NCBI RefSeq assembly: GCF_039541115.1
Contig: NZ_BAABFP010000002.1
Span: forward strand, 248,001-312,000
From: Angustibacter luteus
GTDB taxonomy: Bacteria > Actinomycetota > Actinomycetes > Actinomycetales > Angustibacteraceae
DNA: 64,000 bases
Direction of reading: 5' to 3'
In this document: piece by piece, positions 18,779 to 27,327 of the stretch
Numbering within the stretch: the stretch's first letter is position 1
Layout: each line of letters begins with the position of its first letter
Made by a program: the position numbers and the translations under genes
The notes under the pieces: generated by a model
What the model was told of the DNA's origin: nothing
The model's database searches: none
The model's input: the letters and a program-made list of their open reading frames with translations, nothing else

Positions 18779-19903
18779 CGCGTCGTCCCAGCGGAAGAAC
18801 CGGGTGGCCAGCGCGGTCAGGGCAGTCGCGAACGCGAGCAGGATCAGGCAGGGCGTGATGATCTGCGTCCAGCCCAGCCCGCGGGCCAGCACGTCCAGCA
18901 TCGCGTCGTTCATGTGCCGCAACGGGAAGGCCTGGCTGACCGCCTGCAGCCAACCCGGTGCCGCGGAGATGTCGAAGAACGTGCCGGACAGGAACGCCAT
19001 CGGCAGCACGATGAAGTTGGCCATGGCACTGGCCGCCTCGTCGGTCTTCGCGATCGAGCCGACCAGCAGGCCGATGGACAGGAACGCCAGCGTGCCGCAG
19101 ACCAGGATCGGCACTGCCAGCCACCAGCTGTCCGCGAGCTTCAGCCCGAACGGCGGGGTCAGCGCGACCCCGACGTAGACGATTGCCTGCACGAACGCGA
19201 CGACCAGGCTGACGCCGACCCGGGCGGCCACCACCGTCCACACCGGGGCGGGCGAGAGCCGGACCCGACGCAGCAGCTGCTTCTTGCGCCAGCTGACGAT
19301 CGTCAGGGCGGCGCCGAACGTCGCGGACGTCGCGATGCCCCAGCAGAGGATGCCGCCGGTCGTGAACTGGATGGGTCGCAGCGACTCGTCCTCGACCCGT
19401 TGGGCATCCATCGTGAGCCTCGGCGCCTGACCGGTCGCGGCCAGGTTCGACCGGTCCACGACGGCGTTCAGGATGCCCTGCACCGTCGCGGCCTTGACCT
19501 GGTCGCTCGCCGCGTACCGCACCACGAGCGTGTCGCCCTGCTGCGTGACCACCGCCGGTAGGTCGCCCTTGCGAACCGCCTCGATCCCCGCCTCCAGGGT
19601 CGGGAAGGTCTGCAGCTCCAGCACGCTCTGCGGCAGCTGCTGCACCAGGGGACCGTTGCCGACCACCCCGATCGTGGCGCGGCTGCTGCCGGTGTCGTTG
19701 AAGATCAGGCCGAAGACGACGAGGAACATCAGCGGGAAGAAGAACGTGAAGAACAGCGCCATCCGGTCCCGGAAGAAGCTGAGCAGCATCGCCCGGCCGA
19801 GGGTGCGCAGCGACACCCAGGACGACGTCGTGTGCGTCGGCCGCGGGGCGCCGGCCGGGTCGCCGTGCTGGCGCTCGGCGGTGGTCGTCGAGGATGAGCT
19901 CAT
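18776..19903 (-). CDS. ABC-2 type transporter permease
   Basis: A 375-aa permease with the classic ABC-2 layout: a cytosolic N-terminus, a first helix (MALFFTFFFPLMFLVVFGLI), an external domain (about 70-190) and five further helices in the C-terminal half. The ATG used here (MSSSSTTTAERQHGD) overlaps the stop of the ATPase gene in ATGA form; the open frame further upstream lies within the ATPase gene. With its ATPase it forms a DrrAB-like exporter, plausibly for a hydrophobic compound or drug. Confidence 0.9.
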   Translation of the reverse strand: MSSSSTTTAERQHGDPAGAPRPTHTTSSWVSLRTLGRAMLLSFFRDRMALFFTFFFPLMFLVVFGLIFNDTGSSRATIGVVGNGPLVQQLPQSVLELQTFPTLEAGIEAVRKGDLPAVVTQQGDTLVVRYAASDQVKAATVQGILNAVVDRSNLAATGQAPRLTMDAQRVEDESLRPIQFTTGGILCWGIATSATFGAALTIVSWRKKQLLRRVRLSPAPVWTVVAARVGVSLVVAFVQAIVYVGVALTPPFGLKLADSWWLAVPILVCGTLAFLSIGLLVGSIAKTDEAASAMANFIVLPMAFLSGTFFDISAAPGWLQAVSQAFPLRHMNDAMLDVLARGLGWTQIITPCLILLAFATALTALATRFFRWDDA

Positions 19904-20850
19904 GCCCGGTACTCCCGTCCGGTCAGGTGCAGGAAGACGTCCTCCAGGGTGGCGGTACGCACGCTCACCCCGTCGAGCCGGTCGCGCTCGGCGAGCGCCT
20001 GCAGCAGGGTCGCCGGGTGCTTGGTCGTCATCACCAGCTCGAGGTCGCCGGCCTGCACCCGTTCTGCCCCAGGCAGATCCTGGGCCTCGGCCTCGCTCAG
20101 CACGCCGTTCGGCAGGGCTACCCGGGTGTCCGCCTCGAGCCCGCGGACCAGCGCGGCTGGCGTGTCCATCGCAAGGATGCGCCCGTCGTCCATGATCGCC
20201 ACCCGGTCGCAGAGGATCTCGGCCTCGTCCAGGTAGTGGGTCGTGTAGACCACCGTGGTGCCGCGCGACTGGATCTCGCGCAGGACGTCCCACAGGTTGC
20301 GGCGGGCCTGCGGGTCCAGCGCGGCGGTGGGCTCGTCGAAGAACACCAGCTCGGGGTCGTGGATCAGCGCGCAGGCGATGGACAACCGCTGGCGCTGCCC
20401 GCCGGACAGCTTGTCCTCGCGGGTGGCCGCCTTGTCGGTGAGCCCGACGAGCTCGAGCATCTCGTCCACCCGGGCGCCGCCGACGCCGTAGAGCGAGCCG
20501 AACGTCTGCAGCTGCTCGCGTGCCGAGAGCTTCTCGAAGAACGCGGAGGCCTGGAGCTGGACTCCCATGCGCGGCAACAGCTTCGGGTTGCGCGGCCAGG
20601 GCGACTCACCCAGCAGGCGGATCGTGCCGGCGTCCGGCTCGCGCAGCCCCTCGACCATCTCGAGCGTCGTCGTCTTGCCGGCGCCGTTCGGCCCGAGGAT
20701 GCCGAAGAACTCACCGCGGCCGACCGTGAACGACACACCGTCGACGGCGGTCAGCTCGCCGTACCGCTTCACCAGCCCGTCGACCACGATCGCTGTGCTC
20801 GCCTCGCCCGGCTGCCCCGTCCGCCCCTGTCCCACCCCGAGAACCGTCAT
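19900..20850 (-). CDS. ABC-2 exporter ATPase (DrrA-like)
   Basis: A 316-aa ATPase with Walker A GPNGAGKTTT, signature LSGGQRQRLSIACALI, Walker B LVFFDEPTAALDP and switch His YTTHYLDEAE, followed by the regulatory C-terminal domain common in drug and daunorubicin-type exporters. The ATG is preceded by TAGCGT seven bases away with no Shine-Dalgarno, suggesting a leaderless mRNA. It is translationally coupled to the permease. An 86-bp inverted-repeat element (20877-20962) lies immediately upstream. Confidence 0.92.
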   Translation of the reverse strand: MTVLGVGQGRTGQPGEASTAIVVDGLVKRYGELTAVDGVSFTVGRGEFFGILGPNGAGKTTTLEMVEGLREPDAGTIRLLGESPWPRNPKLLPRMGVQLQASAFFEKLSAREQLQTFGSLYGVGGARVDEMLELVGLTDKAATREDKLSGGQRQRLSIACALIHDPELVFFDEPTAALDPQARRNLWDVLREIQSRGTTVVYTTHYLDEAEILCDRVAIMDDGRILAMDTPAALVRGLEADTRVALPNGVLSEAEAQDLPGAERVQAGDLELVMTTKHPATLLQALAERDRLDGVSVRTATLEDVFLHLTGREYRA

Positions 20851-20857
20851 GCACGCG

Positions 20858-20863
20858 ACGCTA
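20858..20863 (-). promoter_or_regulatory. leaderless -10 element of the DrrA-like ATPase gene
   Basis: TAGCGT (minus strand) ends seven bases before the ATG at 20850. The inverted-repeat element begins 14 bp further upstream. Confidence 0.5.
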
Positions 20864-20876
20864 CCCGAGCCCCGCC

Positions 20877-20962
20877 GTTGATCACGTTAAGTGGGTCTGC
20901 ACCCGCTTCTCGAGGCGAACGACCCTCGACAAGCAGGTCTACGCCTACTGAACGTGATCAAC
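20877..20962. repeat. 86-bp element with terminal inverted repeats, overlapping the meaB 3' end
   Basis: Ends GTTGATCACGTTAAGT (20877-20892) and ACTGAACGTGATCAAC (20947-20962) are inverted copies with one mismatch. An internal 10-bp near-perfect hairpin, CTTCTCGAGG/CCTCGACAAG, surrounds the loop. A related copy lies at 27710. The right end supplies the last codons and stop of meaB. It looks like a small non-coding mobile or REP-type element. Confidence 0.7.
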
Positions 20963-21925
20963 ATCGGAGGTGACGGCGGCGACGAGCGAATCGGCTGCGG
21001 CGTAGGGGTCCTGGTGCCCGTCGACGACCTGCGCGGCGAGCTCGTCCAGCCCGCGGCCGTGGCGCAGGTCGCCCATCCGCTCCCGCAGCTGCACCAGCGC
21101 GATCGACTCGATCTCGTCCGCCGCCCGACGCAGCCGGCGCTCCCTCAGGTGGCCGGTCTCGCCCAGCCACGCCTGGTGCTTGTCGAGCGAAGCCATCAGC
21201 TCGTCCATGCCCTCCTCGCGCGAGGCCACCGTCTTGACCACGGGCGGACGCCAGTCCCCGGGCGAGCGCGACTCACCGAGCGAGATCATGTGGCGGATGT
21301 CGCGCACCGTTGCGTCCGCGCCGTCCCGGTCCGCCTTGTTCACCACGAACACGTCGCCGACCTCGAGGATGCCGGCCTTGGCCGCCTGGATGCCGTCCCC
21401 CATGCCGGGGGCCAGCAGCACCAGCGTGGTGTCCGCCATGGCGGCGATCTCGACCTCGCTCTGCCCGACCCCGACGGTCTCGACCAGGACGACGTCGCAG
21501 CCCGCCGCATCGAGCACCCGCAGCGCCTGCGGGGTCGCCCAGGACAGCCCACCGAGGTGGCCACGGCTCGCCATCGAACGGATGTAGACCCCCGGGTCGA
21601 GCGCGTGGTCCTGCATCCGCACCCGGTCGCCGAGCAACGCCCCGCCGGAGAACGGCGACGAGGGGTCCACGGCGAGCACGCCGATCCGCAGGTCCCTGGC
21701 GCGCAACGCCTTCACCAGCGCGGACGTCGACGTCGACTTCCCCACGCCCGGTGACCCGGTGATGCCGATGACGTGCGCGTTCCCGGTGTGCGGCGCGAGC
21801 GCCGCCATCACCTCGCGCAGCGCCGGGTGGGCGTCCTCGACCAGCGAGATCAGCCGCGCGACGGCACGCGGACGCCCCGCCCGGGCCTGCTCGACCAGGG
21901 CGGGGACGTCGACGGCGCGCGCCAC
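20945..21925 (-). CDS. meaB: MeaB/ArgK-type G3E GTPase, mutase chaperone
   Basis: A 326-aa P-loop GTPase that protects and reloads adenosylcobalamin-dependent acyl-CoA mutases. Walker A is GSPGVGKS (57-64), followed by VLAVDPSSPFSGGALLGDRV, VETVGVGQSE and VNKADRDGA. I chose the GTG at 21925, 20 bp after the thiolase stop, giving the usual family length; the frame upstream lies inside the thiolase gene. Its clients are probably IcmA (7248) or ethylmalonyl-CoA mutase (44903). The final residues DVDHVQ and the TAG are encoded by the inverted-repeat element at 20877-20962. Confidence 0.92.
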   Translation of the reverse strand: MARAVDVPALVEQARAGRPRAVARLISLVEDAHPALREVMAALAPHTGNAHVIGITGSPGVGKSTSTSALVKALRARDLRIGVLAVDPSSPFSGGALLGDRVRMQDHALDPGVYIRSMASRGHLGGLSWATPQALRVLDAAGCDVVLVETVGVGQSEVEIAAMADTTLVLLAPGMGDGIQAAKAGILEVGDVFVVNKADRDGADATVRDIRHMISLGESRSPGDWRPPVVKTVASREEGMDELMASLDKHQAWLGETGHLRERRLRRAADEIESIALVQLRERMGDLRHGRGLDELAAQVVDGHQDPYAAADSLVAAVTSDVDHVQ

Positions 21926-21945
21926 GTGGGTGGTCTTCGACCCGG

Positions 21946-23157
21946 TCAGGACTTCGGCACGCGCACGATGAGCGCGTCGCCCTGGCCGCCGCCGCCGCAC
22001 AGGGCCGCCGCACCGACGCCACCACCGCGACGCCCGAGCTCCAGCGCCAGGTGCAGGGCGATGCGCGCGCCGGACATGCCGATCGGGTGGCCGAGCGCGA
22101 TGGCGCCACCGTTGACGTTCACGATGTCGGCGTCGATCCCGAGCTCACGGGTCGAGGCCAGCCCGACCGCCGCGAAGGCCTCGTTGATCTCGACCAGGTC
22201 GAGGTCGGACGGCGCGATGCCCTCCTTCTCGCAGGCCCGCGCGATCGCTCGGGCCGGCTGGCTCTGCAGGGTCGAGTCCGGGCCGGCCACCACGCCGTGC
22301 GCGCCGATCTCGGCGATCCAGCTCAGCCCCAGCTCCTCGGCCTTGGCGCGGCTCATCACGACCACCGCGGCCGCGCCGTCCGAGATCTGCGACGCGGACC
22401 CGGCCGTGATCGTGCCGTCCTTGCTGAACGCAGGGCGCAGCCGGGACAGCGACTCGGTGGTCGTGTCGGCGCGGATGCCCTCGTCGCTGTTGAAGACGAC
22501 CGGGTCGCCCTTGCGCTGCGGGATCTCGACCGGCACCACCTCGTCGTCGAACAGGCCGTTCTTCCAGGCCTGCGCGGCGAGCTGGTGGCTGCGTGCGCTG
22601 AACGCGTCCTGCTCCTCGCGGGTGAACGCGTTGTCGGCCGTGTTCGCGGACTCGGTGAGGTTGCCCATCGCCTGGTCGGTGAATGCGTCCCACAGACCGT
22701 CGTAGGCCATGTGGTCGCGCATCGTCACGTCGCCGTACTTGAAACCGGTGCGCGACTTCTCCAGCAGGTGCGGCGCCTGGCTCATCGACTCCTGCCCACC
22801 GGCGACCACGACCTCGAACTCGCCGGCCCGGATCAGCTGGTCGGCCAGCGCGATGGCGTCGACGCCGGACAGGCACACCTTGTTGATCGTCAGGGCCGGC
22901 ACGTTCATCGAGATGCCGGCCTTCTGCGCGGCCTGCCGGGCCGGGATCTGACCCGCGCCCGCGGTGAGCACCTGGCCCATGATCACGTACTCGACCTGGT
23001 CGGCGGCGACACCCGACTTGTCCAGCGCACCCTTGATGGCGAACCCGCCGAGCTCGGCCCCGCTGAAGCCGGACAGCGAACCCAGCAGGCGGCCCATCGG
23101 GGTGCGAGCCCCACCGACGATGACGGACGTGCGCGGGGACGCGGGCTGTGCGGACAC
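21946..23157 (-). CDS. acetyl-CoA C-acetyltransferase (thiolase)
   Basis: A 403-aa thiolase condensing two acetyl-CoA, or cleaving acetoacetyl-CoA. The nucleophilic Cys95 lies in [13 protein letters not shown], the His in [16 protein letters not shown], and the second Cys in the C-terminal [14 protein letters not shown]. The GTG start is preceded by GGAGG. The meaB gene follows 20 bp after the stop, making a two-gene unit, and the divergent gene is methylmalonyl-CoA epimerase. This and Ccr support an acetoacetyl-CoA to ethylmalonyl-CoA route. Confidence 0.93.
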   Translation of the reverse strand: MSAQPASPRTSVIVGGARTPMGRLLGSLSGFSGAELGGFAIKGALDKSGVAADQVEYVIMGQVLTAGAGQIPARQAAQKAGISMNVPALTINKVCLSGVDAIALADQLIRAGEFEVVVAGGQESMSQAPHLLEKSRTGFKYGDVTMRDHMAYDGLWDAFTDQAMGNLTESANTADNAFTREEQDAFSARSHQLAAQAWKNGLFDDEVVPVEIPQRKGDPVVFNSDEGIRADTTTESLSRLRPAFSKDGTITAGSASQISDGAAAVVVMSRAKAEELGLSWIAEIGAHGVVAGPDSTLQSQPARAIARACEKEGIAPSDLDLVEINEAFAAVGLASTRELGIDADIVNVNGGAIALGHPIGMSGARIALHLALELGRRGGGVGAAALCGGGGQGDALIVRVPKS

Positions 23158-23208
23158 GAGGAACCTCCGGGTAGGTGCGGCGCCGACGGCGCTGTCAGGC
23201 CGTCGTCC

Positions 23209-23214
23209 AGCCTA
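23209..23214 (-). promoter_or_regulatory. candidate -10 element of the thiolase-meaB unit
   Basis: TAGGCT on the minus strand lies about 52 bp before the thiolase GTG, leaving a short leader that carries the GGAGG ribosome-binding site. No clear -35 is seen. Confidence 0.3.
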
Positions 23215-23292
23215 ACCGGGGCAGCGGCCGCCGACACCGTGGCGCTCGCCACACCTGGGCGTCCCCCGCTGCGCCGGAGGTCATCGTCCGCC

Positions 23293-23298
23293 TAGCCT
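23293..23298 (+). promoter_or_regulatory. leaderless -10 element of the epimerase gene
   Basis: TAGCCT ends six bases before the ATG at 23305 and no ribosome-binding site is present. Confidence 0.5.
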
Positions 23299-23304
23299 GC
23301 GGGC

Positions 23305-23745
23305 ATGAGCGCCGCGAGCCTGCCCAGCCAGCTGTTCACCGCGATCGACCACGTCGGGGTGGCCGTCCCGGACCTCGACGAGGCGATCGCGCTCTACCGC
23401 GACTCCTTCGGGATGACCTTGCAGCACGAGGAGGTCAACGAGGAGCAGGGCGTGCGCGAGGCGATGATGGCGGTCGGCGACTCCGGCGCGTGCGTGCAGC
23501 TGCTGGCGCCGCTGTCCCCCGAGTCGACGATCGCGAAGTTCCTCGACCGCGCCGGCCCCGGTCTGCAGCAGGTCGCGTACCGGGTGGTGGACGTCGAGGC
23601 GGTGAGCGCGGTGCTGCGCGAGCGCGGCCTGCGGCTGCTCTACGACGCCGCCAAGCGCGGCACCGCCGGCAGCAAGGTCAACTTCGTGCACCCCAAGGAC
23701 GCCGGGGGCGTGCTGGTCGAGCTGGTGCAGCCCGCCGCCCACTAG
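23305..23745 (+). CDS. mce: methylmalonyl-CoA/ethylmalonyl-CoA epimerase
   Basis: A 146-aa vicinal-oxygen-chelate protein that interconverts the 2R and 2S forms of methylmalonyl-CoA (and ethylmalonyl-CoA in the EMC pathway). Visible are the metal-binding His of IDHVGVAVPDLDEAI, the repeated beta-alpha-beta pattern, GLQQVAYRVVDVEAV and the C-terminal VNFVHPKDAGGVLVELVQP with the second His and Glu. It precedes ccr by 108 bp on the same strand. The ATG follows TAGCCT by six bases, so it is probably leaderless. Confidence 0.92.
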   Translation: MSAASLPSQLFTAIDHVGVAVPDLDEAIALYRDSFGMTLQHEEVNEEQGVREAMMAVGDSGACVQLLAPLSPESTIAKFLDRAGPGLQQVAYRVVDVEAVSAVLRERGLRLLYDAAKRGTAGSKVNFVHPKDAGGVLVELVQPAAH

Positions 23746-23853
23746 CCCGGCTCGCTGCGGGGTGGCGTCCCTCACATCGGGAGTCCAGACCTGCCGCTCG
23801 AGGTGACTCGTCAGTAACGTCGGCGCCAGCCCCGCCACTCCCAGGAGGACGAC

Positions 23854-25191
23854 GTGCAGCAGATCCTTGACGCCATCACCGCCGGTGACACGACCGCCGA
23901 GGAGTTCGCCGCCCTGCCGGTACCGGACCACTACCGCGCGGTCACCGTCCACAAGGACGAGGCCACGATGTTCGAGGGCCTGGCCAGCCGCGACAAGGAC
24001 CCGCGCAAGAGCCTGCACGTCGAGGACGTGCCGCTGCCCGAGGTCGGCCCGGGCGAGGCCCTGGTCGCGGTGATGGCCAGCGCCATCAACTACAACACCG
24101 TGTGGACGTCGATCTTCGAGCCGGTGTCGACGTTCGGCTTCCTGGAGCGCTACGGCCGGACGTCGCCGCTGGCCGCCAAGCACGACCAGCCGTACCACGT
24201 GGTCGGCTCGGACCTGGCCGGCGTCGTCCTGCGCACCGGCGCGGGCGTGCACACGTGGAAGCCGGGCACCGAGGTCGTCGCGCACTGCCTGTCCGTCGAG
24301 CTCGAGGCACCGGACGGCCACAACGACACGATGCTCGACCCGGAGCAGCGGATCTGGGGCTTCGAGACGAACTTCGGCGGCCTCGCGCACCTGGCCCTGG
24401 TGAAGGCCAACCAGCTGATGCCCAAGCCCGCGCACCTGACGTGGGAGGAGGCCGCCAGCCCGGGGCTGGTGAACTCCACCGCCTACCGGCAGCTGATCTC
24501 CAAGAACGGCGCCGGCCTCAAGCTCGGCGACACGGTGCTGATCTGGGGGGCCTCCGGTGGCCTCGGCTCCTACGCCACCCAGATGGCGCTCGCCGCCGGC
24601 GCCACCCCGGTCTGCGTGGTGTCCAGCCCGGAGAAGGCCGAGATCTGCCATGCCATGGGCGCCGAGCTGGTCATCGACCGCCGGGCCGAGGACTACACGT
24701 TCTGGAAGGACGAGACCACCCAGGACCCCAAGGAGTGGCGTCGCTTCGGGGCGCGCATCCGCGAGCTCACGGGTGGCCGGGACGTCGACATCGTCTTCGA
24801 GCACCCGGGCCGGGAGACGTTCGGCGCCAGCGTGTTCGCCGCCCGCAAGGGCGGCACGATCGTGACCTGCGCGTCGACGTCCGGCTACATGCACGAGTAC
24901 GACAACCGGTACCTGTGGATGAACCTCAAGCGCATCGTGGGCTCCCACTTCGCGAACTACCGCGAGGCGTGGGAGGCCAACGACCTGATCAACCGCGGCC
25001 TGATCCAACCGACCCTGTCCAAGGTCTACGGGTTGGACGACGTCGGCCAGGCCGCCAACGACGTGCACCTGAACCTGCACCAGGGCAAGGTCGGCGTGCT
25101 GTGCCTGGCCCCCGAGGAGGGCATGGGCGTTCGCGACGCGGCGCGGCGCGAGGCGCTGCTGCCGTTGATCAACCGGTTCCGGGACGTCTGA
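23854..25191 (+). CDS. ccr: crotonyl-CoA carboxylase/reductase
   Basis: A 445-aa NADPH-dependent enzyme that reductively carboxylates crotonyl-CoA to ethylmalonyl-CoA. The four CO2-binding residues described for Kitasatospora Ccr are present at the same numbers: Asn81 (INYNTVW), Phe170 and Glu171 (GFETNFGG) and His365 (GSHFANY). The nucleotide-binding loop is WGASGGLGSYATQMAL. GTG start with AGGAGG five bases upstream. It lies beside the epimerase and opposite the thiolase-meaB unit. The product feeds ethylmalonyl-CoA mutase (44903) or serves as a polyketide extender unit. Confidence 0.95.
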   Translation: MQQILDAITAGDTTAEEFAALPVPDHYRAVTVHKDEATMFEGLASRDKDPRKSLHVEDVPLPEVGPGEALVAVMASAINYNTVWTSIFEPVSTFGFLERYGRTSPLAAKHDQPYHVVGSDLAGVVLRTGAGVHTWKPGTEVVAHCLSVELEAPDGHNDTMLDPEQRIWGFETNFGGLAHLALVKANQLMPKPAHLTWEEAASPGLVNSTAYRQLISKNGAGLKLGDTVLIWGASGGLGSYATQMALAAGATPVCVVSSPEKAEICHAMGAELVIDRRAEDYTFWKDETTQDPKEWRRFGARIRELTGGRDVDIVFEHPGRETFGASVFAARKGGTIVTCASTSGYMHEYDNRYLWMNLKRIVGSHFANYREAWEANDLINRGLIQPTLSKVYGLDDVGQAANDVHLNLHQGKVGVLCLAPEEGMGVRDAARREALLPLINRFRDV

Positions 25192-25222
25192 CCCCCTAGG
25201 CTCCTTCGACGGGAGGAGCCCA

Positions 25223-26452
25223 ATGATCCGCAGGAAGAACGCCCAAGGGGACGACCAGCCCGCGGCCGCCGTGAGCGATCGCGAGGTCACGGCCCGCGCG
25301 GACGCCGCCGAGTCGGCGTCCGCGGCCGTGCAGACCGCGAGCGACGCGGTCGGTGAGGCCGCCGTCGTGGCCGCCGGCGGGAAGGGCGCGGACGACGACA
25401 GCTCGTTCGGCCTGCCCGGCGCCCCGCTCAACCGGCACTCGCCGTTCTACCTGGGCTTCTTCGGGGCGATCGGCGCGCTGATCGGCTGGGGGCTCCTCAG
25501 CCTGGTGTCGCAGCTGTCGTCGGTGCTCACGCTACTGGCGATCTCCCTCTTCCTCGCCCTCGGGCTCGACCCGGTGGTGCAGGCCGTCCAGGCCAAGGGG
25601 ATCAAGCGCGGACCGTCCGTGGCACTGGTGTTCGTCACGGTGATCCTGCTGTTCGTCGGGATCATCGCGCTGCTCGTTCCGCCCGTGGTCAAGGAGGCCG
25701 TCGAGCTCGCGAACAACGCGCCCGACCTGGTCGCCAAGCTGCAGCGCAACGACCAGCTGAACAAGCTCGACGACCAGTACCACTTCCTCGACCAGATCCA
25801 GAAGCAGCTGCACGAGAAGGACTTCTGGACCTCGCTGTTCGGCGGCGTGCTCGGTGCCGGCAAGGCCGTGGTGTCCGGCCTGTTCAGCGCGTTCACCGTG
25901 CTCGTGCTGACCCTCTACCTGACGGCGTCGCTGCCGGCCGCGAAGGCCTCGGTCTACCGGATGGTGCCGCGCACCCGCCGCCAGCGGGTCACCTTCCTGT
26001 CGGAGGAGATCAGCAAGCGCGTCGGCGGCTACTTCCTCGGCCAGGTCGGCGTCGCCACCCTGAACGCGGTGTGCAGCTACATCATGATGAAGATCGTCGG
26101 CGTCCCGTACAGCGCGGTGCTCGCGGTGACCGTCGGGCTGTTCGGGCTGATCCCCATGGTCGGCGCGACGATCGGCGCGGTCATCGTGGTGATCGTCGCC
26201 TTCTTCGACTCGACCCGGTCCGCGGTCATCGTCGCGATCTACTACGTCGTCTACCAGCAGGTCGAGAACTACGTCATCGCGCCGCGGATCATGAGCCGCA
26301 CGGTGGCCGTGCCTGGCGCGATCACGGTCGTTGCGGCCCTGGCCGGCGGGACCCTGCTCGGGGTGCTCGGGGCCCTGATGGCGATCCCGGTGGCCGCCGG
26401 GCTGCTGCTGATCTACCGCGAGGTGCTGCTCCCCCGCCAGCAAGCCCACTAG
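25223..26452 (+). CDS. AI-2E family (UPF0118) permease
   Basis: A 409-aa membrane protein with a long charged N-terminus (1-75) and about eight helices: two near 78-130, one near 133-155, then a soluble segment (PDLVAKLQRNDQLNKLDDQY), then five C-terminal helices including AVLAVTVGLFGLIPMVGATI, the family hallmark. Family members are proposed to export autoinducer-2 or act as Na+/H+ antiporters; substrate here unknown. GGGAGGAG precedes the ATG and TAGGCT lies 19 bp before it. The 3' end carries a sense copy of the TGATCATGCACGTTCGCC repeat. Confidence 0.88.
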   Translation: MIRRKNAQGDDQPAAAVSDREVTARADAAESASAAVQTASDAVGEAAVVAAGGKGADDDSSFGLPGAPLNRHSPFYLGFFGAIGALIGWGLLSLVSQLSSVLTLLAISLFLALGLDPVVQAVQAKGIKRGPSVALVFVTVILLFVGIIALLVPPVVKEAVELANNAPDLVAKLQRNDQLNKLDDQYHFLDQIQKQLHEKDFWTSLFGGVLGAGKAVVSGLFSAFTVLVLTLYLTASLPAAKASVYRMVPRTRRQRVTFLSEEISKRVGGYFLGQVGVATLNAVCSYIMMKIVGVPYSAVLAVTVGLFGLIPMVGATIGAVIVVIVAFFDSTRSAVIVAIYYVVYQQVENYVIAPRIMSRTVAVPGAITVVAALAGGTLLGVLGALMAIPVAAGLLLIYREVLLPRQQAH

Positions 26453-26469
26453 CTCCCCCACAACCCCGC

Positions 26470-26487
26470 TGATCATGCACGTTCGCC
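26470..26487 (+). repeat. 3'-end repeat copy downstream of the AI-2E permease gene
   Basis: TGATCATGCACGTTCGCC starts 17 bp after the permease stop, in sense orientation. The convergent hydrolase gene ends at 26516, and no inverted partner is present. Confidence 0.8.
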
Positions 26488-26515
26488 CGCCGCGGCCCGG
26501 GGATCCGCCGGCAGG

Positions 26516-27289
26516 TCAGTCGGCGTGCAGGGCCTCGCCGAGCGGGCCGTCCCACGTGGTCGGCAGCGGGGCGCGGTCGGGCGCGACCCGCGCGACGATC
26601 TCGTCCAGCACCCGACGGACGGCCGGCTCCCCCACCCACAGGTGCTTCGCGCCGTCCACCCCGACGACCTCGGCCTGCGGGATGGCCGCGAACCGCTCGC
26701 GGGCCTCATCCGGGCGCAGGTAGTCGTCGAGCTCGGGGACCAGCGCGAGCACCCGTTTGCCGGACGCCGCCCACTGGGCCAGGTCGTCCGGCGCGGAGTA
26801 CCGAAGGGGCGGGCTGAGCAGGATCGCACCGACGATCGACGGGTCGCAGCCGTGCATGAGCGCGAGGTCCGTGCCAAAGCTCCAGCCGACGAGCCACGGC
26901 TGCGGCAGCTCACGGAACTCGGCGAACTCGATGGCTGCCGCGACGTCGTACCGCTCGGCGTCTCCGCTGTCGAAGGCGCCCTGGCTGGTGCCGCGCGGGC
27001 TGCTGACGCCGCGCAGGTTGAAGCGCAGCACGGCGATGTCGGCCAGCGCCGGCAGCCGGTACGAGGCCTTGCGGTAGACGTGCGAGTCCATGAACCCGCC
27101 GTGGGTCGGCAGCGGGTGCAGCGTGACGAGGGTGGCGACGGGGTCGCGCTCGGGCGGCAGGGCCAGCTCACCGACCAGGGTCAGGCCGTCGGCGGTGTGC
27201 AGGACGACGTCCTCGCGACGGGCCGGCAGCACCGTCCCGGAGCGAATCATGTTCTGCCGGAAGGTGTGCGGATCTGGCTGCTCGCTCAT
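26516..27289 (-). CDS. alpha/beta hydrolase
   Basis: A 257-aa alpha/beta hydrolase of the small dienelactone-hydrolase-like class. The nucleophile elbow is GWSFG, the acid is likely in VPELDDYLRPDEA and the His in DGAKHLWVGEPAV; the oxyanion region is LHPLPTHGGFMDS. Substrate unknown. I chose the ATG of MSEQPDPHTFRQN because a TACGCT hexamer lies eight bases before it (leaderless), and the longer frame would run into the promoter of the divergent DUF952 gene. Probably soluble. Confidence 0.88.
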   Translation of the reverse strand: MSEQPDPHTFRQNMIRSGTVLPARREDVVLHTADGLTLVGELALPPERDPVATLVTLHPLPTHGGFMDSHVYRKASYRLPALADIAVLRFNLRGVSSPRGTSQGAFDSGDAERYDVAAAIEFAEFRELPQPWLVGWSFGTDLALMHGCDPSIVGAILLSPPLRYSAPDDLAQWAASGKRVLALVPELDDYLRPDEARERFAAIPQAEVVGVDGAKHLWVGEPAVRRVLDEIVARVAPDRAPLPTTWDGPLGEALHAD

Positions 27290-27297
27290 CGCGGCCC

Positions 27298-27303
27298 AGC
27301 GTA
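27298..27303 (-). promoter_or_regulatory. leaderless -10 element of the hydrolase gene
   Basis: TACGCT (minus strand) ends eight bases before the ATG at 27289. It lies only 12 bp from the divergent TAAGGT element. Confidence 0.45.
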
Positions 27304-27315
27304 TCGGGGACGGCG

Positions 27316-27321
27316 TAAGGT
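27316..27321 (+). promoter_or_regulatory. leaderless -10 element of the DUF952 gene
   Basis: TAAGGT ends six bases before the ATG at 27328, with no Shine-Dalgarno. Confidence 0.5.
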
Positions 27322-27327
27322 CCGAGC

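Noticed and set aside
18766-18780. TPP riboswitch upstream of the thiamine-binding-protein gene
   Set aside because: A -10 hexamer lies seven bases before the ATG and leaves no leader.
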